Notes under the pieces: model-generated
What the model saw: the letters and a program-made list of their open reading frames with translations, nothing else
Database searches by the model: none
Told to the model about the DNA's origin: nothing
Made by a program: the position numbers and the translations under genes
Part shown: piece by piece, positions 26,185-36,200 of the stretch
Layout of the letters: each line of letters begins with the position of its first letter
How positions within the stretch are numbered: position 1 is the stretch's first letter
NCBI GenBank assembly: GCA_963715825.1
Contig: CAVQSI010000037.1
Span: 124,001 to 188,000, forward strand
Direction: 5' to 3'
Length of the DNA stretch: 64,000 bases
Origin: Sva-07 sp963715825
Lineage (GTDB): Bacteria > Actinomycetota > Acidimicrobiia > Acidimicrobiales > Ilumatobacteraceae

Positions 26185-28138
26185 TCTCGCCGCGCTGCAC
26201 CCGGTGCATCGGCGAACCAGCGCGTGACAGCTCGTGGTTCTCGCCGGGGAAGCGGTAGAAGTCGACCTCCTTGCCGAGCAACTTCAGCGCGACCCACAGC
26301 TCTTCGGCCTGGCCGATCGGGCAGCGCCAGTCCTCCTCGGAGTGGATGATCAGCATCGGCGTGTCGATGTTGCGGACCGCCGTGACCGGCGACATGCGCA
26401 CGTACTCCTCGGGGGCCTCCAGGTGGTCGACGCCGTGCACGGAGTTGAAGCCGGTCGAGATGTCCGACGACAGCTCGAGCGCGTAGGCGTTGTTGACGGC
26501 TCGCTCAGAGCAGATCGCCCGGAACCGCTCGCCGTGGTGGCCGGCGAGCCAGGTCGCCATCCACCCGCCGTAGGAGCCTCCGAGCATGCCGACCCGGTCG
26601 CGGTCGCAGAACTCGTGGCGCTCGAGGACGCCGTCGATGGTCGCCAGCACGTCGTCGACGTCGACGGTGCCCCAGCCCGGCCCCGGCACCGTCGGATGGT
26701 TCGGGCCCTGGATCGCCTGGCCCCAACCGGTGTGGCGACCGCTGCTGCCGCGCGGGTTGCCCAGCACCACCACGAACCCGGCCGCCGCCTGCATCTGGAA
26801 CTCGTCCTGGAAGTACTCGCCGTACTGGGTGTGCGGGCCGCCGTGGACGTTGAGCAGGACCGGGTAGCGCTCGGTCTCGTCGAAGCCGGCGGGTCGCATG
26901 ATCCACACGTCGATCTCGTCGGTGCCGTCCGTGGTGGGGACGGTGAGGTGCTCCCAGCCGAGCAGGTCGGCGGCGAACGCGTCGCCGACGTGTGTGCGCT
27001 GCTCGTCGCCGACGAACAGCTCGGCCGGATGGTCGACCGTGGTGCGTGCCGTGGCGACGGTGCCGGCCGCAGCGTCGAAGGTGGTGGTCGACAGCGGCCC
27101 CTCGGTGAGCGGCTCGGGCGCGGCTGAGCCGTCGGCGGCGAGGCGGTGGAGGTGGGTGGCGCCGCGGTCCTCGGCGGTGGCGAGCAGGTGCGTGTCGGAC
27201 TCCCACACCGGGGCACGCGAGCCGACGGTGGGCTGGAACGTGCGGTCGAGCCCGGTGGAGATCCATCGGATGTCGGTGTGGGAGTGCGGGGCGCCGTCGA
27301 GCGGGAGGATCCCGATGTGCTCGTTCTGCGGGTAGAGGCCTGGATCGACCGACCCGATGAAGGCGACGGCGGTGCCGTCCGGCGACACGGAGGGATCCCC
27401 GTACTGACCGTCGTGGGCAGTGAGCGGCCGGACGTTCGACCCGTCATCGGGGCCGTCGCCTCGGTCCGGCACCTCGACGAGGTACAGATCGCTCGCCTGG
27501 TCACGGTCCCACGTGTCGTGGCGCTGGGCCGACGTGACGATCGCCGAGGAGTCGCGCAGCCAACTGGTTCCGTCGTGCTGGAACTCGCCGGGGGTCAGGT
27601 TGCGCGGCGCTCCGGTGCCGTCGGCGGCGACCACGTAGACGTGCTGCGGGCGGTCGAAGACCCAGTCCTCACCGTTGAGTCGGCTGAAGAGTCGCTCGAC
27701 CTTGCGCGGCGACTGCCAGGCGGCGCTCTCGGCGCGGTAGCGCTCGTGCGGGGTGCGGCTCGTGAAGGCGATCGAGCGTCCGTCGGGCGACCACGACACG
27801 TCGCCGAGGCCGTCGGGCATCGTGCAGACGGTGCGGACCTCGCCCGGGCTGGCGACCGGGAGCACGTGCAGCGTCGAGTCACCTTGCTTCTCGCCGCGGC
27901 GCGAGGTGAACGCCAGGAATCGGCCGTCGGGCGACCACGTCGGGTTCGCGTCGTGTGGACCTGCCGTGACGGGCGCGTCGTCGAGCCACACCAGTGTCGA
28001 GGTCGTGTTCTTCTCGAGGTTCGTGGTGGCGACGACGAATGCGACGTGGTGGCCGTCGGGGCTGACGGCGATCTGTCCGACGGCGCTGCGTCCGTCGATC
28101 AGCCGCTCGGCGATCCGGCGATGTGGCGTGGGAGTCAT
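26138..28138 (-). CDS. S9-family prolyl oligopeptidase / acylaminoacyl-peptidase
   Basis: The 666-residue protein has an N-terminal beta-propeller with repeated WSPDGR and VSPDG blades and a C-terminal alpha/beta-hydrolase. The catalytic Ser is near residue 521 in GGSYGGWM, the Asp in HSEEDWRCP and the His in ENHELS. No signal peptide is seen, so it probably trims peptides in the cytosol. TACGGT lies 8 bases before ATG 28138. Confidence 0.9.
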   Translation of the reverse strand: MTPTPHRRIAERLIDGRSAVGQIAVSPDGHHVAFVVATTNLEKNTTSTLVWLDDAPVTAGPHDANPTWSPDGRFLAFTSRRGEKQGDSTLHVLPVASPGEVRTVCTMPDGLGDVSWSPDGRSIAFTSRTPHERYRAESAAWQSPRKVERLFSRLNGEDWVFDRPQHVYVVAADGTGAPRNLTPGEFQHDGTSWLRDSSAIVTSAQRHDTWDRDQASDLYLVEVPDRGDGPDDGSNVRPLTAHDGQYGDPSVSPDGTAVAFIGSVDPGLYPQNEHIGILPLDGAPHSHTDIRWISTGLDRTFQPTVGSRAPVWESDTHLLATAEDRGATHLHRLAADGSAAPEPLTEGPLSTTTFDAAAGTVATARTTVDHPAELFVGDEQRTHVGDAFAADLLGWEHLTVPTTDGTDEIDVWIMRPAGFDETERYPVLLNVHGGPHTQYGEYFQDEFQMQAAAGFVVVLGNPRGSSGRHTGWGQAIQGPNHPTVPGPGWGTVDVDDVLATIDGVLERHEFCDRDRVGMLGGSYGGWMATWLAGHHGERFRAICSERAVNNAYALELSSDISTGFNSVHGVDHLEAPEEYVRMSPVTAVRNIDTPMLIIHSEEDWRCPIGQAEELWVALKLLGKEVDFYRFPGENHELSRAGSPMHRVQRGEIILDWFDARLRDGTP

Positions 28139-28146
28139 GGCTCCCG

Positions 28147-28152
28147 ACCGTA
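28147..28152 (-). promoter_or_regulatory. -10 TACGGT of S9 peptidase gene
   Basis: Hexamer 8 bases before ATG 28138. Confidence 0.55.
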
Positions 28153-28160
28153 TCGGCGGG

Positions 28161-29204
28161 CTACTCGGCGATGCCGACGGGCTGGTCGTCGATGATCTGA
28201 TCGAGGTACTCCGACATGCCGTAGCCGACTCGACCCTCGTAGTCGCCCGAGTGGATCGTCCACTTCGTGTAGGCCTCGGAGATGCGCGTCTGCAGCCACT
28301 CGCCGTCGGGTGTCTGGCGACGGTTGCGCAGCGGGATCAGGCTGAGCGCCTCGCCGGTGAAGTTCCACTCGCGGTCGCTGCGGCTGGAGCGGATCGTGCC
28401 CTCGATGCGGTCGTGGTAGCTCTCGTCGCCGCGGGTCTCGGTGGAGATCTGCACGTCGTCGCACAGGTGCATCACCCCGTTCTCCCACACGAAGCCGCCG
28501 CGGGTGCCCTCGCTGTCGCGCTTGGCGACCCGGCTCGCCATGAACCCGAAGTTCTCGTCGACGTTCACGGTCAGCCAGCGGTAGTACCAGGGCGCCTGCC
28601 AGTAGCGGGGTCCCCAGGAGTGGTCGCGCAGGCCGAAGCCGGCGACCTGCCACTCGCGCTCGCCGACGCGGATCGTGCCGGTCGCCTCGACGAGCTGTTC
28701 GTAGTGGCCCTTCGCGAACTCCTCACCCGGCTTCTCGTGAGGTTCGTCGGGTTCGCCGCCGAACATGCTCGGCCGACCCTGGCCGGTGAAGGTGAGGTGC
28801 ACCTCGGCCTCGGCGTACGGGTTGTTCGTGAACGCTTCCTTCGGGTTGGCCATCTGCTCGGGCTCGTCGAGCACGACGACCTTGCCGACGTAGTCGATGC
28901 GCAGTTCCTCGAACGGCTTCACCATCGTCCACGTGAGCCCGGCGGCGTCGAACGCATCGTTGTTCTCGATCGCCGGCCGCTTGAACATGAACCCGACCTG
29001 GCGATTGCCACCCTCCACCTCGGGCGGCAGATACAGACACACGGTCATCTCGGCGGTCCCCTCGTTGGCACGGTTGCCCATCCGGAACCACCCGCCGACA
29101 CCTTGGGCCGGGTCGAAGCAGTTGATGTACATGCTCTCGTTGAAGTTCGGCTCGGGGCCGAGCTCGTGCATGTATTCGTCGGACTCGTCGAGACGTACAC
29201 CCAT
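28161..29204 (-). CDS. DUF7064/7065-like (CrtC/lipocalin-related) protein
   Basis: The 347-residue soluble protein is rich in beta strands and aromatic residues. GLRDHSWGPRYWQ and the early NFNESMYINCFD resemble the DUF7064/7065 and AttH/CrtC-like double-lipocalin proteins. Those are found beside lipid and steroid catabolism genes, and their biochemical role is undefined. ATG 29204 has TACCGT 7 bases upstream. Assignment rests on motif memory only. Confidence 0.6.
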   Translation of the reverse strand: MGVRLDESDEYMHELGPEPNFNESMYINCFDPAQGVGGWFRMGNRANEGTAEMTVCLYLPPEVEGGNRQVGFMFKRPAIENNDAFDAAGLTWTMVKPFEELRIDYVGKVVVLDEPEQMANPKEAFTNNPYAEAEVHLTFTGQGRPSMFGGEPDEPHEKPGEEFAKGHYEQLVEATGTIRVGEREWQVAGFGLRDHSWGPRYWQAPWYYRWLTVNVDENFGFMASRVAKRDSEGTRGGFVWENGVMHLCDDVQISTETRGDESYHDRIEGTIRSSRSDREWNFTGEALSLIPLRNRRQTPDGEWLQTRISEAYTKWTIHSGDYEGRVGYGMSEYLDQIIDDQPVGIAE

Positions 29205-29211
29205 GCCGACG

Positions 29212-29217
29212 ACGGTA
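29212..29217 (-). promoter_or_regulatory. -10 TACCGT of DUF7065-like gene
   Basis: Hexamer 7 bases before ATG 29204. Confidence 0.55.
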
Positions 29218-29251
29218 CGGGGCGACGGTGATCAGTGACGGATCGGAGCGA

Positions 29252-29851
29252 TCACTCCCGCGGCCACTGGTTCGCCCGGCGGTTCTCGCCAGCCAGCGTC
29301 GCCGTCTCGTCGATCCGTTTCGCTCGGGTGGGTTCCGTCTTCGCCTGGGCGATCCACTCGAGGATGCCGCGTCGGGTCGACGGCGCGAACGCCTCGAAGT
29401 TGGCGCGAGCCGAGTCGATCGAGTCCAGGGCCGCCGCCAGGTCTTCGGGCATGACGAGGGCGTCGATGTCGTCGAGCTTCGTCCACGAACCGTCTGCCTT
29501 GGCCGCCTCGATGGTCGCCAGACCCGCAGCACGGACGAGACCGTCCGCCAGCAGGCGTTCCAGGCGATCCTTGTTGACCTTCGACCAACCGCTCCCCGGC
29601 TTGCGTGGTGTGCACAGCAACGCGGTTCGACGATCGTCGACCTTCCCCGGTTTCGAGTCGATCCAGCCCACGCACAGGCACTCCTCGTTCAGGTCGCGGG
29701 CGCTCACGTACTCCTCGCCGGGTGAGAGCGCCGCCTTCTTCACGGTCACCGCCCACACGCCGCTCGAGCGGAGGTGCTGCGATGCCAACCAGTCTCGCCA
29801 CGCCTGGCGGGTGGTGACCTCGACGAGGGGGAGATCCGGTCGAAGTGCCAT
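29252..29851 (-). CDS. YdeI/OmpD-associated family protein
   Basis: The 199-residue soluble protein has EVTTRQAWRDWLASQH at the N-terminus, LCVGWIDSKPGKVDD, the RKPGSGWSKVNKDR block and a C-terminal RRGILEWIAQAKTEPTRAKR. This is the usual YdeI/OmpD-associated pattern. E. coli YdeI is tied to antimicrobial resistance, but the molecular function is not established. Confidence 0.82.
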   Translation of the reverse strand: MALRPDLPLVEVTTRQAWRDWLASQHLRSSGVWAVTVKKAALSPGEEYVSARDLNEECLCVGWIDSKPGKVDDRRTALLCTPRKPGSGWSKVNKDRLERLLADGLVRAAGLATIEAAKADGSWTKLDDIDALVMPEDLAAALDSIDSARANFEAFAPSTRRGILEWIAQAKTEPTRAKRIDETATLAGENRRANQWPRE

Positions 29852-29948
29852 CGGCGCATGATCGCGCAGCATCCGGCACGGGTCGGCCGGCTGGCGGGGA
29901 AGTACGTTGTGTGGACGCGGCGATCGGCGCCGCGCTCGAGAGGACGAG

Positions 29949-30953
29949 ATGACCATCACCGACGACGACCTGGACGGCACGACTGCAGCGATTGCGAAGC
30001 TGGAGGGGATCGAACCGTCGGGCGACATCGGCGAGTTCAACGCCCGCAAGCTCGCCTTCGGCCCCGACAAAGCGGTGATCGGGCCGGTTGCGCACCTTGC
30101 CGCCGAACGCATCCGACTCACCGCCCTCGAGTGGGAGCACTTCGAGGTCCGCCAGGTCGGCGCCACCCTCGGTGGCATCGTCAAGGGTCTCGATCTGTCG
30201 AAGCCGCTCGCCGACGAGGTGTTCGAGGAGCTCTCGCGGGCGTGGGTCGACTACAAGGTGCTGTTCTTCCGCGATCAGCACCTGACCGCCGAGCAGCACG
30301 TCGCGTTCGCCCGACGGTTCGGCGAGTTGGAGATCCACCCGTTCTTCGCCAGCAACGAGCAACTGCCCGAGCTCGTCCGCTTCGCCAAGGACGCAGACAC
30401 GGGCGGCTACGAGAACGGCTGGCACCACGACGTCACGTGGCGTGAGGTGCCGTCGAAGGGTGCGATTCTGCGGGCGATCGAGGTCCCTGACACCGGCGGC
30501 GACACGCTGTTCTGCGACATGAACGCCGCCTACGAGGGCCTGTCGGACGAGATCAAGGACCGCATCGAGGGTCTCGTCGCCGAGCACGACTACATGCAGG
30601 CGTTCGGCGCCACGATCAGCGGCGCCGATGCCGCGGCGATGCGTGACAAGTACCCGGTGGTCGAGCATCCCGTGGTGATCCACCACCCGATCTCCGGCAA
30701 GCCGCTGCTGTACGTCAACCGGTTCTTCACGAGCCGCATCGTCGGCCTCGATCCCGAGGAGTCCGACGAGCTGCTCGTGACGCTGTTCGCCCAGGCCAAC
30801 GTCCTCGAGTACCACTGCCGCCTGCACTGGCACCCGAACTCGATCGCCATGTGGGACAACATGGCGGTCCAGCACTACGCGTCGAGCGACTACTGGCCCG
30901 ACGTGCGAGTGATGGAACGCGCGAGCATCGTCGGCGTTCGCCCGTCGTTCTGA
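29949..30953 (+). CDS. TauD/TfdA-family 2-oxoglutarate-dependent dioxygenase
   Basis: The 334-residue Fe(II) enzyme has the HxD ligand pair in NGWHHDVTW, the distal His in MWDNMAVQHYA and the cosubstrate Arg in VRVMERASIVG. It uses 2-oxoglutarate and O2 to hydroxylate an unidentified substrate. An AGAGGA-type ribosome site precedes ATG 29949. The next gene, a ComB-like phosphatase, starts 23 bases downstream, so the two are probably co-transcribed. A sulfonate link is only suggestive. Confidence 0.87.
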   Translation: MTITDDDLDGTTAAIAKLEGIEPSGDIGEFNARKLAFGPDKAVIGPVAHLAAERIRLTALEWEHFEVRQVGATLGGIVKGLDLSKPLADEVFEELSRAWVDYKVLFFRDQHLTAEQHVAFARRFGELEIHPFFASNEQLPELVRFAKDADTGGYENGWHHDVTWREVPSKGAILRAIEVPDTGGDTLFCDMNAAYEGLSDEIKDRIEGLVAEHDYMQAFGATISGADAAAMRDKYPVVEHPVVIHHPISGKPLLYVNRFFTSRIVGLDPEESDELLVTLFAQANVLEYHCRLHWHPNSIAMWDNMAVQHYASSDYWPDVRVMERASIVGVRPSF

Positions 30954-30976
30954 CGTCACCTCACTCGCTGCGGCTG

Positions 30977-31669
30977 ATGGCACGTCATCTCGCCCGCTGG
31001 GAGCTCGACGGCGTCGATGGTGCGGTGGTTGCGATCGACGTGATCCGTGCGTTCACCACGGCGGCCTACGCGTTCGGGTCGGGAGCAGCGGAGATCTTCC
31101 TCGTCGCAACCGTCGACGAGGCCCTCGAGTTCAAGGCGGCGCACCCTGGCTCGCTAGCGGTGGGGGAGGACCGGGGCCTGCGACCCGACGGGTTCGACTT
31201 CCCGAACTCGCCGGCGATGGTCCGCGACGCCGACTTGACGGGCCGCACGCTCGTGCAGCGGACGTCCGCTGGCACGCAGGGTGTGGTGCGCGCCGTCGAC
31301 GCCACCCGGCTGTGGGCGGCGAGCCTCGTGGTCGCATCGGCAACCGCCCGAGCCGTCGAGGAGGCCGGTCTCGGTGAGCCGACCTATGTGATCACGGGCC
31401 GGTTCGAAGATCGTCCAGATGGTGGCGCCGACGACGTCCTGACCGCTGACCTGATCGAGCGGGCCCGAATCGGGCGACCGACCGACGCAACGGCCACGGC
31501 GGCGGCACTGCTCGTCACCGAGGAAGCTGCAAGGACGTTGGCCCTCGGCTCCCACCACTGCGACCCGGCGGACATCGAGCTCGCCGCAGCCGTCGACGCG
31601 TTCGACTTCGCGATGGAGGTCGAACGCACCGATCGGGGCCTCCGACTCATGGCGATGCGCCCGTCGTGA
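30977..31669 (+). CDS. comB: ComB-like 2-phosphosulfolactate phosphatase family protein
   Basis: The 230-residue protein has the ComB signatures VVAIDVIRAFTTAAYAF, NSPAMV and LVQRTSAGTQGV. ComB removes phosphate from 2-phosphosulfolactate in coenzyme M synthesis of methanogens, and homologues occur in many non-methanogens with unclear roles. No other coenzyme M gene is visible here. It follows the TauD-like gene closely. Confidence 0.8.
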   Translation: MARHLARWELDGVDGAVVAIDVIRAFTTAAYAFGSGAAEIFLVATVDEALEFKAAHPGSLAVGEDRGLRPDGFDFPNSPAMVRDADLTGRTLVQRTSAGTQGVVRAVDATRLWAASLVVASATARAVEEAGLGEPTYVITGRFEDRPDGGADDVLTADLIERARIGRPTDATATAAALLVTEEAARTLALGSHHCDPADIELAAAVDAFDFAMEVERTDRGLRLMAMRPS

Positions 31670-31691
31670 GACCCGCCGTCGGCAGGTGACG

Positions 31692-33134
31692 TCAGCAGAT
31701 GGTGGTGCCGTCGGGTGCGGTGATGTGCCAGTGTCCGTCGTCGTCGCGCCAGATGGTGAAGCCGGATTCTTTGAGGGAGTTGTGCCGTGGGCACAGGGGT
31801 GCGCCGTTGTGGGGGTTGGTGGGGCCGCGGGTGGTCCAGCTGGTGAGGTGGTCGGCGTGGCACCAGGTGTGGGGTTGGTCGCAGCCGGGCCAGATGCAGG
31901 TGGGCTCGAGGAGCATGACGGCCTCGCGTGCGAAGCCGCTGAAGAGTCGTCGGGTGCGTCCGAGTTCGATGATGACGCCTTTGCTGTCGGTGACGACGCG
32001 GCGGATGAGCGACCACAGTGACACGCCGATGATGGCGTTGGGGTTGACGTGGTGGCCGCGGTCGGTGCGTGAGGTGACGTTGCGGTAGGTGTCGGGGGAG
32101 GGGAGACGGCCCTCGGCGACCGCAGAAGCGGTGTGTTCGTCGAGGAGGAAGTTGACCGTCGGCAGGGGCCGGCTGCGGTCGGGCGGGCATGCGGCGGCTG
32201 CGCGGGCCATGGCGAGGAGGGCGTCGGCTCGGCGTTGGGTTTCGGTGCGGCGCAGCGTGGTGGTGTCGACGTTGCCGTGACCCAGGCGTTGGGTGGCTTC
32301 TTTCCAGTCGGTGTCGAATTCTCGGTCGACGTACCAGCAGAAGATTTCGAGGAATTCGGGGCCGCCGACGTCGTCGAGGAGTGCGTGCAGGCTCCATGAT
32401 CCGTCGGGGTGCTGCAGGATGCTGGCGGTGCGGCGTTGGCGGTTGCGTTCGAGTTTCTCGGCGGCGCCGTCGGGGTCGGCGAGCGCTTCCCAGGTGCGGG
32501 CGCGTCGTTCGAACTCGACGTAGGGCAGGTCGATGGCGTCGACGAGCAGTTGCCAGACGCCGCGGGTGAGCACGTCGGGGTCGATGCGGGGGTTGGCGGC
32601 GATGCGGGCCATCAGTCGGGTTTGTGCGACGCCGAGTTGTCCGGCGGCGAGTGCGTTGTTCCACACGGTCACGGCTCGGCGGAGGCGGGCTTCTTGGATG
32701 CGGCTGTGGGCTTCGGGGCCGGAGAGTTGCAGGTGGTGTTTCATCCAGTTCTTCGCGGTGAAGAACCCGAGATCACGGAACGGTTGTGCGGTGTCGAGGT
32801 GATCGGCCACGGCGATGCCGGCGGCGTGGGTTTGGCGGCGGAGTTGTTCGACGCCGGTGGCCCACGCCGCAGTGGTTGCCGGGTCGAAGCTGGTGGGGTC
32901 GAGGGCTTCGAGCAGCGACACGCCTTGTGCGCAGTGCTCGACGGCGGCCGCGATCCAGTCGGCGTCGATGACACCGGCGTCGGCGCCGATGGCGATGTCG
33001 GTGACCGGATCGAACCCGCGTGCGGGATCGGCCGGGAACCAGACGAACCCGTCACCGAACCGGGAACCGAACGCGGACCCGGGCCGCGACGCGCCGGGCG
33101 CCTCGCCCACCACGGGATCCTCGACAACGATCAT
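31692..33134 (-). CDS. DUF222 / HNH endonuclease (13E12-repeat family) protein
   Basis: The 480-residue protein has an N-terminal helical DUF222 region and a C-terminal HNH nuclease module, with CIWPGCDQPHTWCHADHL, TNPHNGAPLCPRHN and a final strand ESGFTIWRDDDGHWH. These are multicopy in many actinobacteria and are often regarded as selfish or mobile, though proof is limited. Start 33134 follows a leader shared with the gene at 10196. Confidence 0.88.
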   Translation of the reverse strand: MIVVEDPVVGEAPGASRPGSAFGSRFGDGFVWFPADPARGFDPVTDIAIGADAGVIDADWIAAAVEHCAQGVSLLEALDPTSFDPATTAAWATGVEQLRRQTHAAGIAVADHLDTAQPFRDLGFFTAKNWMKHHLQLSGPEAHSRIQEARLRRAVTVWNNALAAGQLGVAQTRLMARIAANPRIDPDVLTRGVWQLLVDAIDLPYVEFERRARTWEALADPDGAAEKLERNRQRRTASILQHPDGSWSLHALLDDVGGPEFLEIFCWYVDREFDTDWKEATQRLGHGNVDTTTLRRTETQRRADALLAMARAAAACPPDRSRPLPTVNFLLDEHTASAVAEGRLPSPDTYRNVTSRTDRGHHVNPNAIIGVSLWSLIRRVVTDSKGVIIELGRTRRLFSGFAREAVMLLEPTCIWPGCDQPHTWCHADHLTSWTTRGPTNPHNGAPLCPRHNSLKESGFTIWRDDDGHWHITAPDGTTIC

Positions 33135-33212
33135 GACTCCATCATGACCAAGGGGTGTCACACAGTTCCCGAAAGCGGAGCGGATCTGCCGAACTCACGC
33201 CCTCGGAAACGT

Positions 33213-33231
33213 GTGAGCAATCACTACTCAC
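33213..33231. promoter_or_regulatory. Short inverted repeat GTGAG-N9-CTCAC, possible operator
   Basis: A perfect 5-bp palindrome with a 9-base spacer lies about 55 bases before the giant Tat-protein gene and 80 bases from the divergent DUF222/HNH start. It could bind a regulator such as the LuxR-type protein downstream; this is inference. Confidence 0.35.
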
Positions 33232-33287
33232 GACAGGGTCGAGTCGCTTCCGTACTGTCGACACGACTGACGAGAAGGGGAGACGTG

Positions 33288-36200
33288 GTGGGAACGGACG
33301 ACGACACACCGGTGTGGGGCCAAGGTCTGCAGCGCCGGACCTTCCTGAAGTTCGCAAGCGCGGCGGGCGTCGTGATCGCGGCGGAATCGAAGCTCGGCGG
33401 CTCGGCGAAGGCCGTCGGCAACGGACCCGAGGTCGGCCCGTGGCAACTGCCCGACGGGCTGCCGGAGCCGTCGTTCTCGACGATCATCCGCCGACCCGAC
33501 GACCTGGTCCGGTTGCGGCTCGACGGCTTCAACCTCACCGTCGACCGTGCTCCCGTCGTCCCACGACTGGTGCTGGTCGACCCCGCTCGCGACGCCAACG
33601 TCATCGTCACGTTCCCGCCGCAGGCGCTGCTCGAGGAGGCGCTGGGCGACCCTGCGGTCAACCCGGCCCAGGGCTCGCTCGACGCCCGACTCGCCGGGCC
33701 GACGCGGCTCAGCTTCGTGATCCCGAAGGAGCGGCTCGCCGGCGGTCTGCGCTACGACGCGCCCACGTTGCTCGACTGGAGCGACTGGCTGCTCCTCGCC
33801 CCCAAGGGTGCCCGGCGCGCGGATGGTGATCCGCCGCCCCCGCCCACCCCGAGGCCGCCGTTGTTCATTCCCTTCGGCGTGTTCCGTCCCGAAGCGCCGG
33901 GTCCGTTCGAGACCTCGATCGAGGCGCCGTGGCGGTTGCAGATCTCCCCGAACCGGCGTTCCGGGTTCGTCGGACGGACCCGCCCCTTCCCCGGACGGAC
34001 CGGGCAGCGCCCCGAGCTGTGGCACGCCCGACTCGCCACCCGGACACCGGAGGAACGACCGGGAGGACCGATGGGCGAGCTGTCGGAAGCGCCGTCGCCA
34101 GATCGCGTGATCCGGGCCGTCTGGTCGCCCGACCCCGAGATCGAGGATTTTCTCACCGATGCAGAGAGCGCCGACTCCGAGAACGAACCGTTCCGGGCGT
34201 CGATGCACCAGCGCGATCGCATCTCGCTCGTGCGGCTGACGACCGACGAGTTCCTCCCCGGCTCACCGACCGGGCCCGTGCCGGTGCCGGTCGACACACT
34301 CATGCTCTCCGCCCTCGGCGCATCACTCGATGTCGGGCAGTCGTTCGCGGACGTCGACCCGGGCACCGGGATCAGCGTCATAGAGTGGCGGCATCGCTCG
34401 ACGCTGGCTCGTGACCACTTCGTGCGCATCGTCGAGCGGGGCTATCTGATGCCGTTCGGTCACCGGGCCGCCCTCGTGACCATCACCGAGCGCAAGTTCG
34501 TTGGCGCCGGCGGCAACCGCACCGCAGTCCTCGAACAACGCAAGTTCCTCAAGGTCACGCAGCGCCTGGTCGAACATGTCGGGCCGGCTGCGGCCGGTAT
34601 TCCGATGGACGGTCGGCAGCTGCCGTTCGAGTCGGTTCGCCTCACGACGGCGATCACCCCCGACCTGAAGATCGACGGGGATGCCCTGCCCGGGTCGGGT
34701 GTGCCGGTGGGCGATTGCTTCTTCGCCGTGGACGTGAACACCGGTGCCGACGTGCTGTTTCACGCCATCGCCGTCGACCGAGACGGCCAGCGCATCGATC
34801 TCCGGATGCCGATGGCGTTCATCAACTCGACCGTTGCTGAGGAGCGCGTCCAGATGGCCGCCGTCCGCGCCGCCTGGAACGCCTACGGCATCAACTCCCG
34901 CAAGTCGGCTCAGGTCGCCGGCCAGCGCGTGGCCTACGCAGCGCCGCTCGACCAGCGGCGAGGAGCGACGTCAGCGACGACCGACACGATTCGCTTCGAC
35001 CTGTCGCCGATCGAGAACGACGCCCTGCTGGCCGACGGCGCCGGCCGGCGACGCTTCTGGGCTGACATGGCCGCCGCCGAGGTGCGACTGGAGGAGGTCG
35101 AGTCGATCTCGGCGAACTCGCTCGGCACCACCACGATCACCTACGACCCCGTGTACCGAACAGACGGCTTCGACCCGACCACGAACGCCGGCGGCCTCTG
35201 GGGCACCGTCGGGGGAGCAGCGGGCGTACCGCTGCGGTTCAGCCGCCCACCCGGCCAGGAGTCGCAACCCGGCCCGGGCAGCAACAAGTCCGGCGGCGTG
35301 GCAACGCCCGACCTCGAGATCCGCGGGCTGTCACGATCCCTCGGCGTCGCGGCGGGCGATCCTGCAGCACTCCGCACCGGCACGTTCGACCCGGCGAGCT
35401 TCTTCGCCGGTCCGGCCTCGCCGAAGCTGCTCGGCGGGATCTCGCTGCTCGACATCATCAGGGCGGTCACGCTCGCACCCGGCGAACCGGCACCGGGCGC
35501 GGCGCTGTCGATCACGTCGCGCCGCACCCCCACGGCGATCGAGGCCCTGATCCGCTGGACGCCCGACCTGCAACCCGATCCGCTCGGCATCTTCGAGCCC
35601 GGCACGTTCCGTCTCGACGCGCTGGTGCGCACCCCGCTCGACGGCGTCGCCGGCACGCCGAGCAGCCGGATCGACGGGGAACTGTCGGCGTTCTCGCTCA
35701 ACATCCCCACCGGCGCCGTGCCGCTCATCCGCATCGACGTCGACCGGGTCACCTTCACCAGCGTCGACGGGCGAGAGGCCGACACCGACGTCGAGGTCGG
35801 CGACGTCTCCTTCGGCGGCGACCTCGCCTACATCGAGACGCTCAGCAAGTACCTCAGCTTCGGCACCGGCGGCCTCGAGGTCGACGTGTTGCCCGACCGG
35901 ATCGCCGTCGGGCTGGCGCTGCCGATCCCGAACATCACCTTCGGCGTCTTCGCGCTGCGCAACGTCCGGTTCATCGCCGGCCTCGACATCCCGTTCTCCG
36001 GCGACCCGGTCCGGATCCGCTTCGCCCTGTCGACCCGCGACGACCCGTTCCGCCTCACCGTCTTCTGCATCGGTGGCGGCGGCTACGTGGCGCTCGCCTT
36101 CGGTGCCGACGGCCTCGAGACCCTCGAGCTCGGCTTCGAAGCCGGCGCCGAAGCAGCCCTGGACTTCGGGGTGGCATCGGGCTCGGTGTCGGTGATGATC

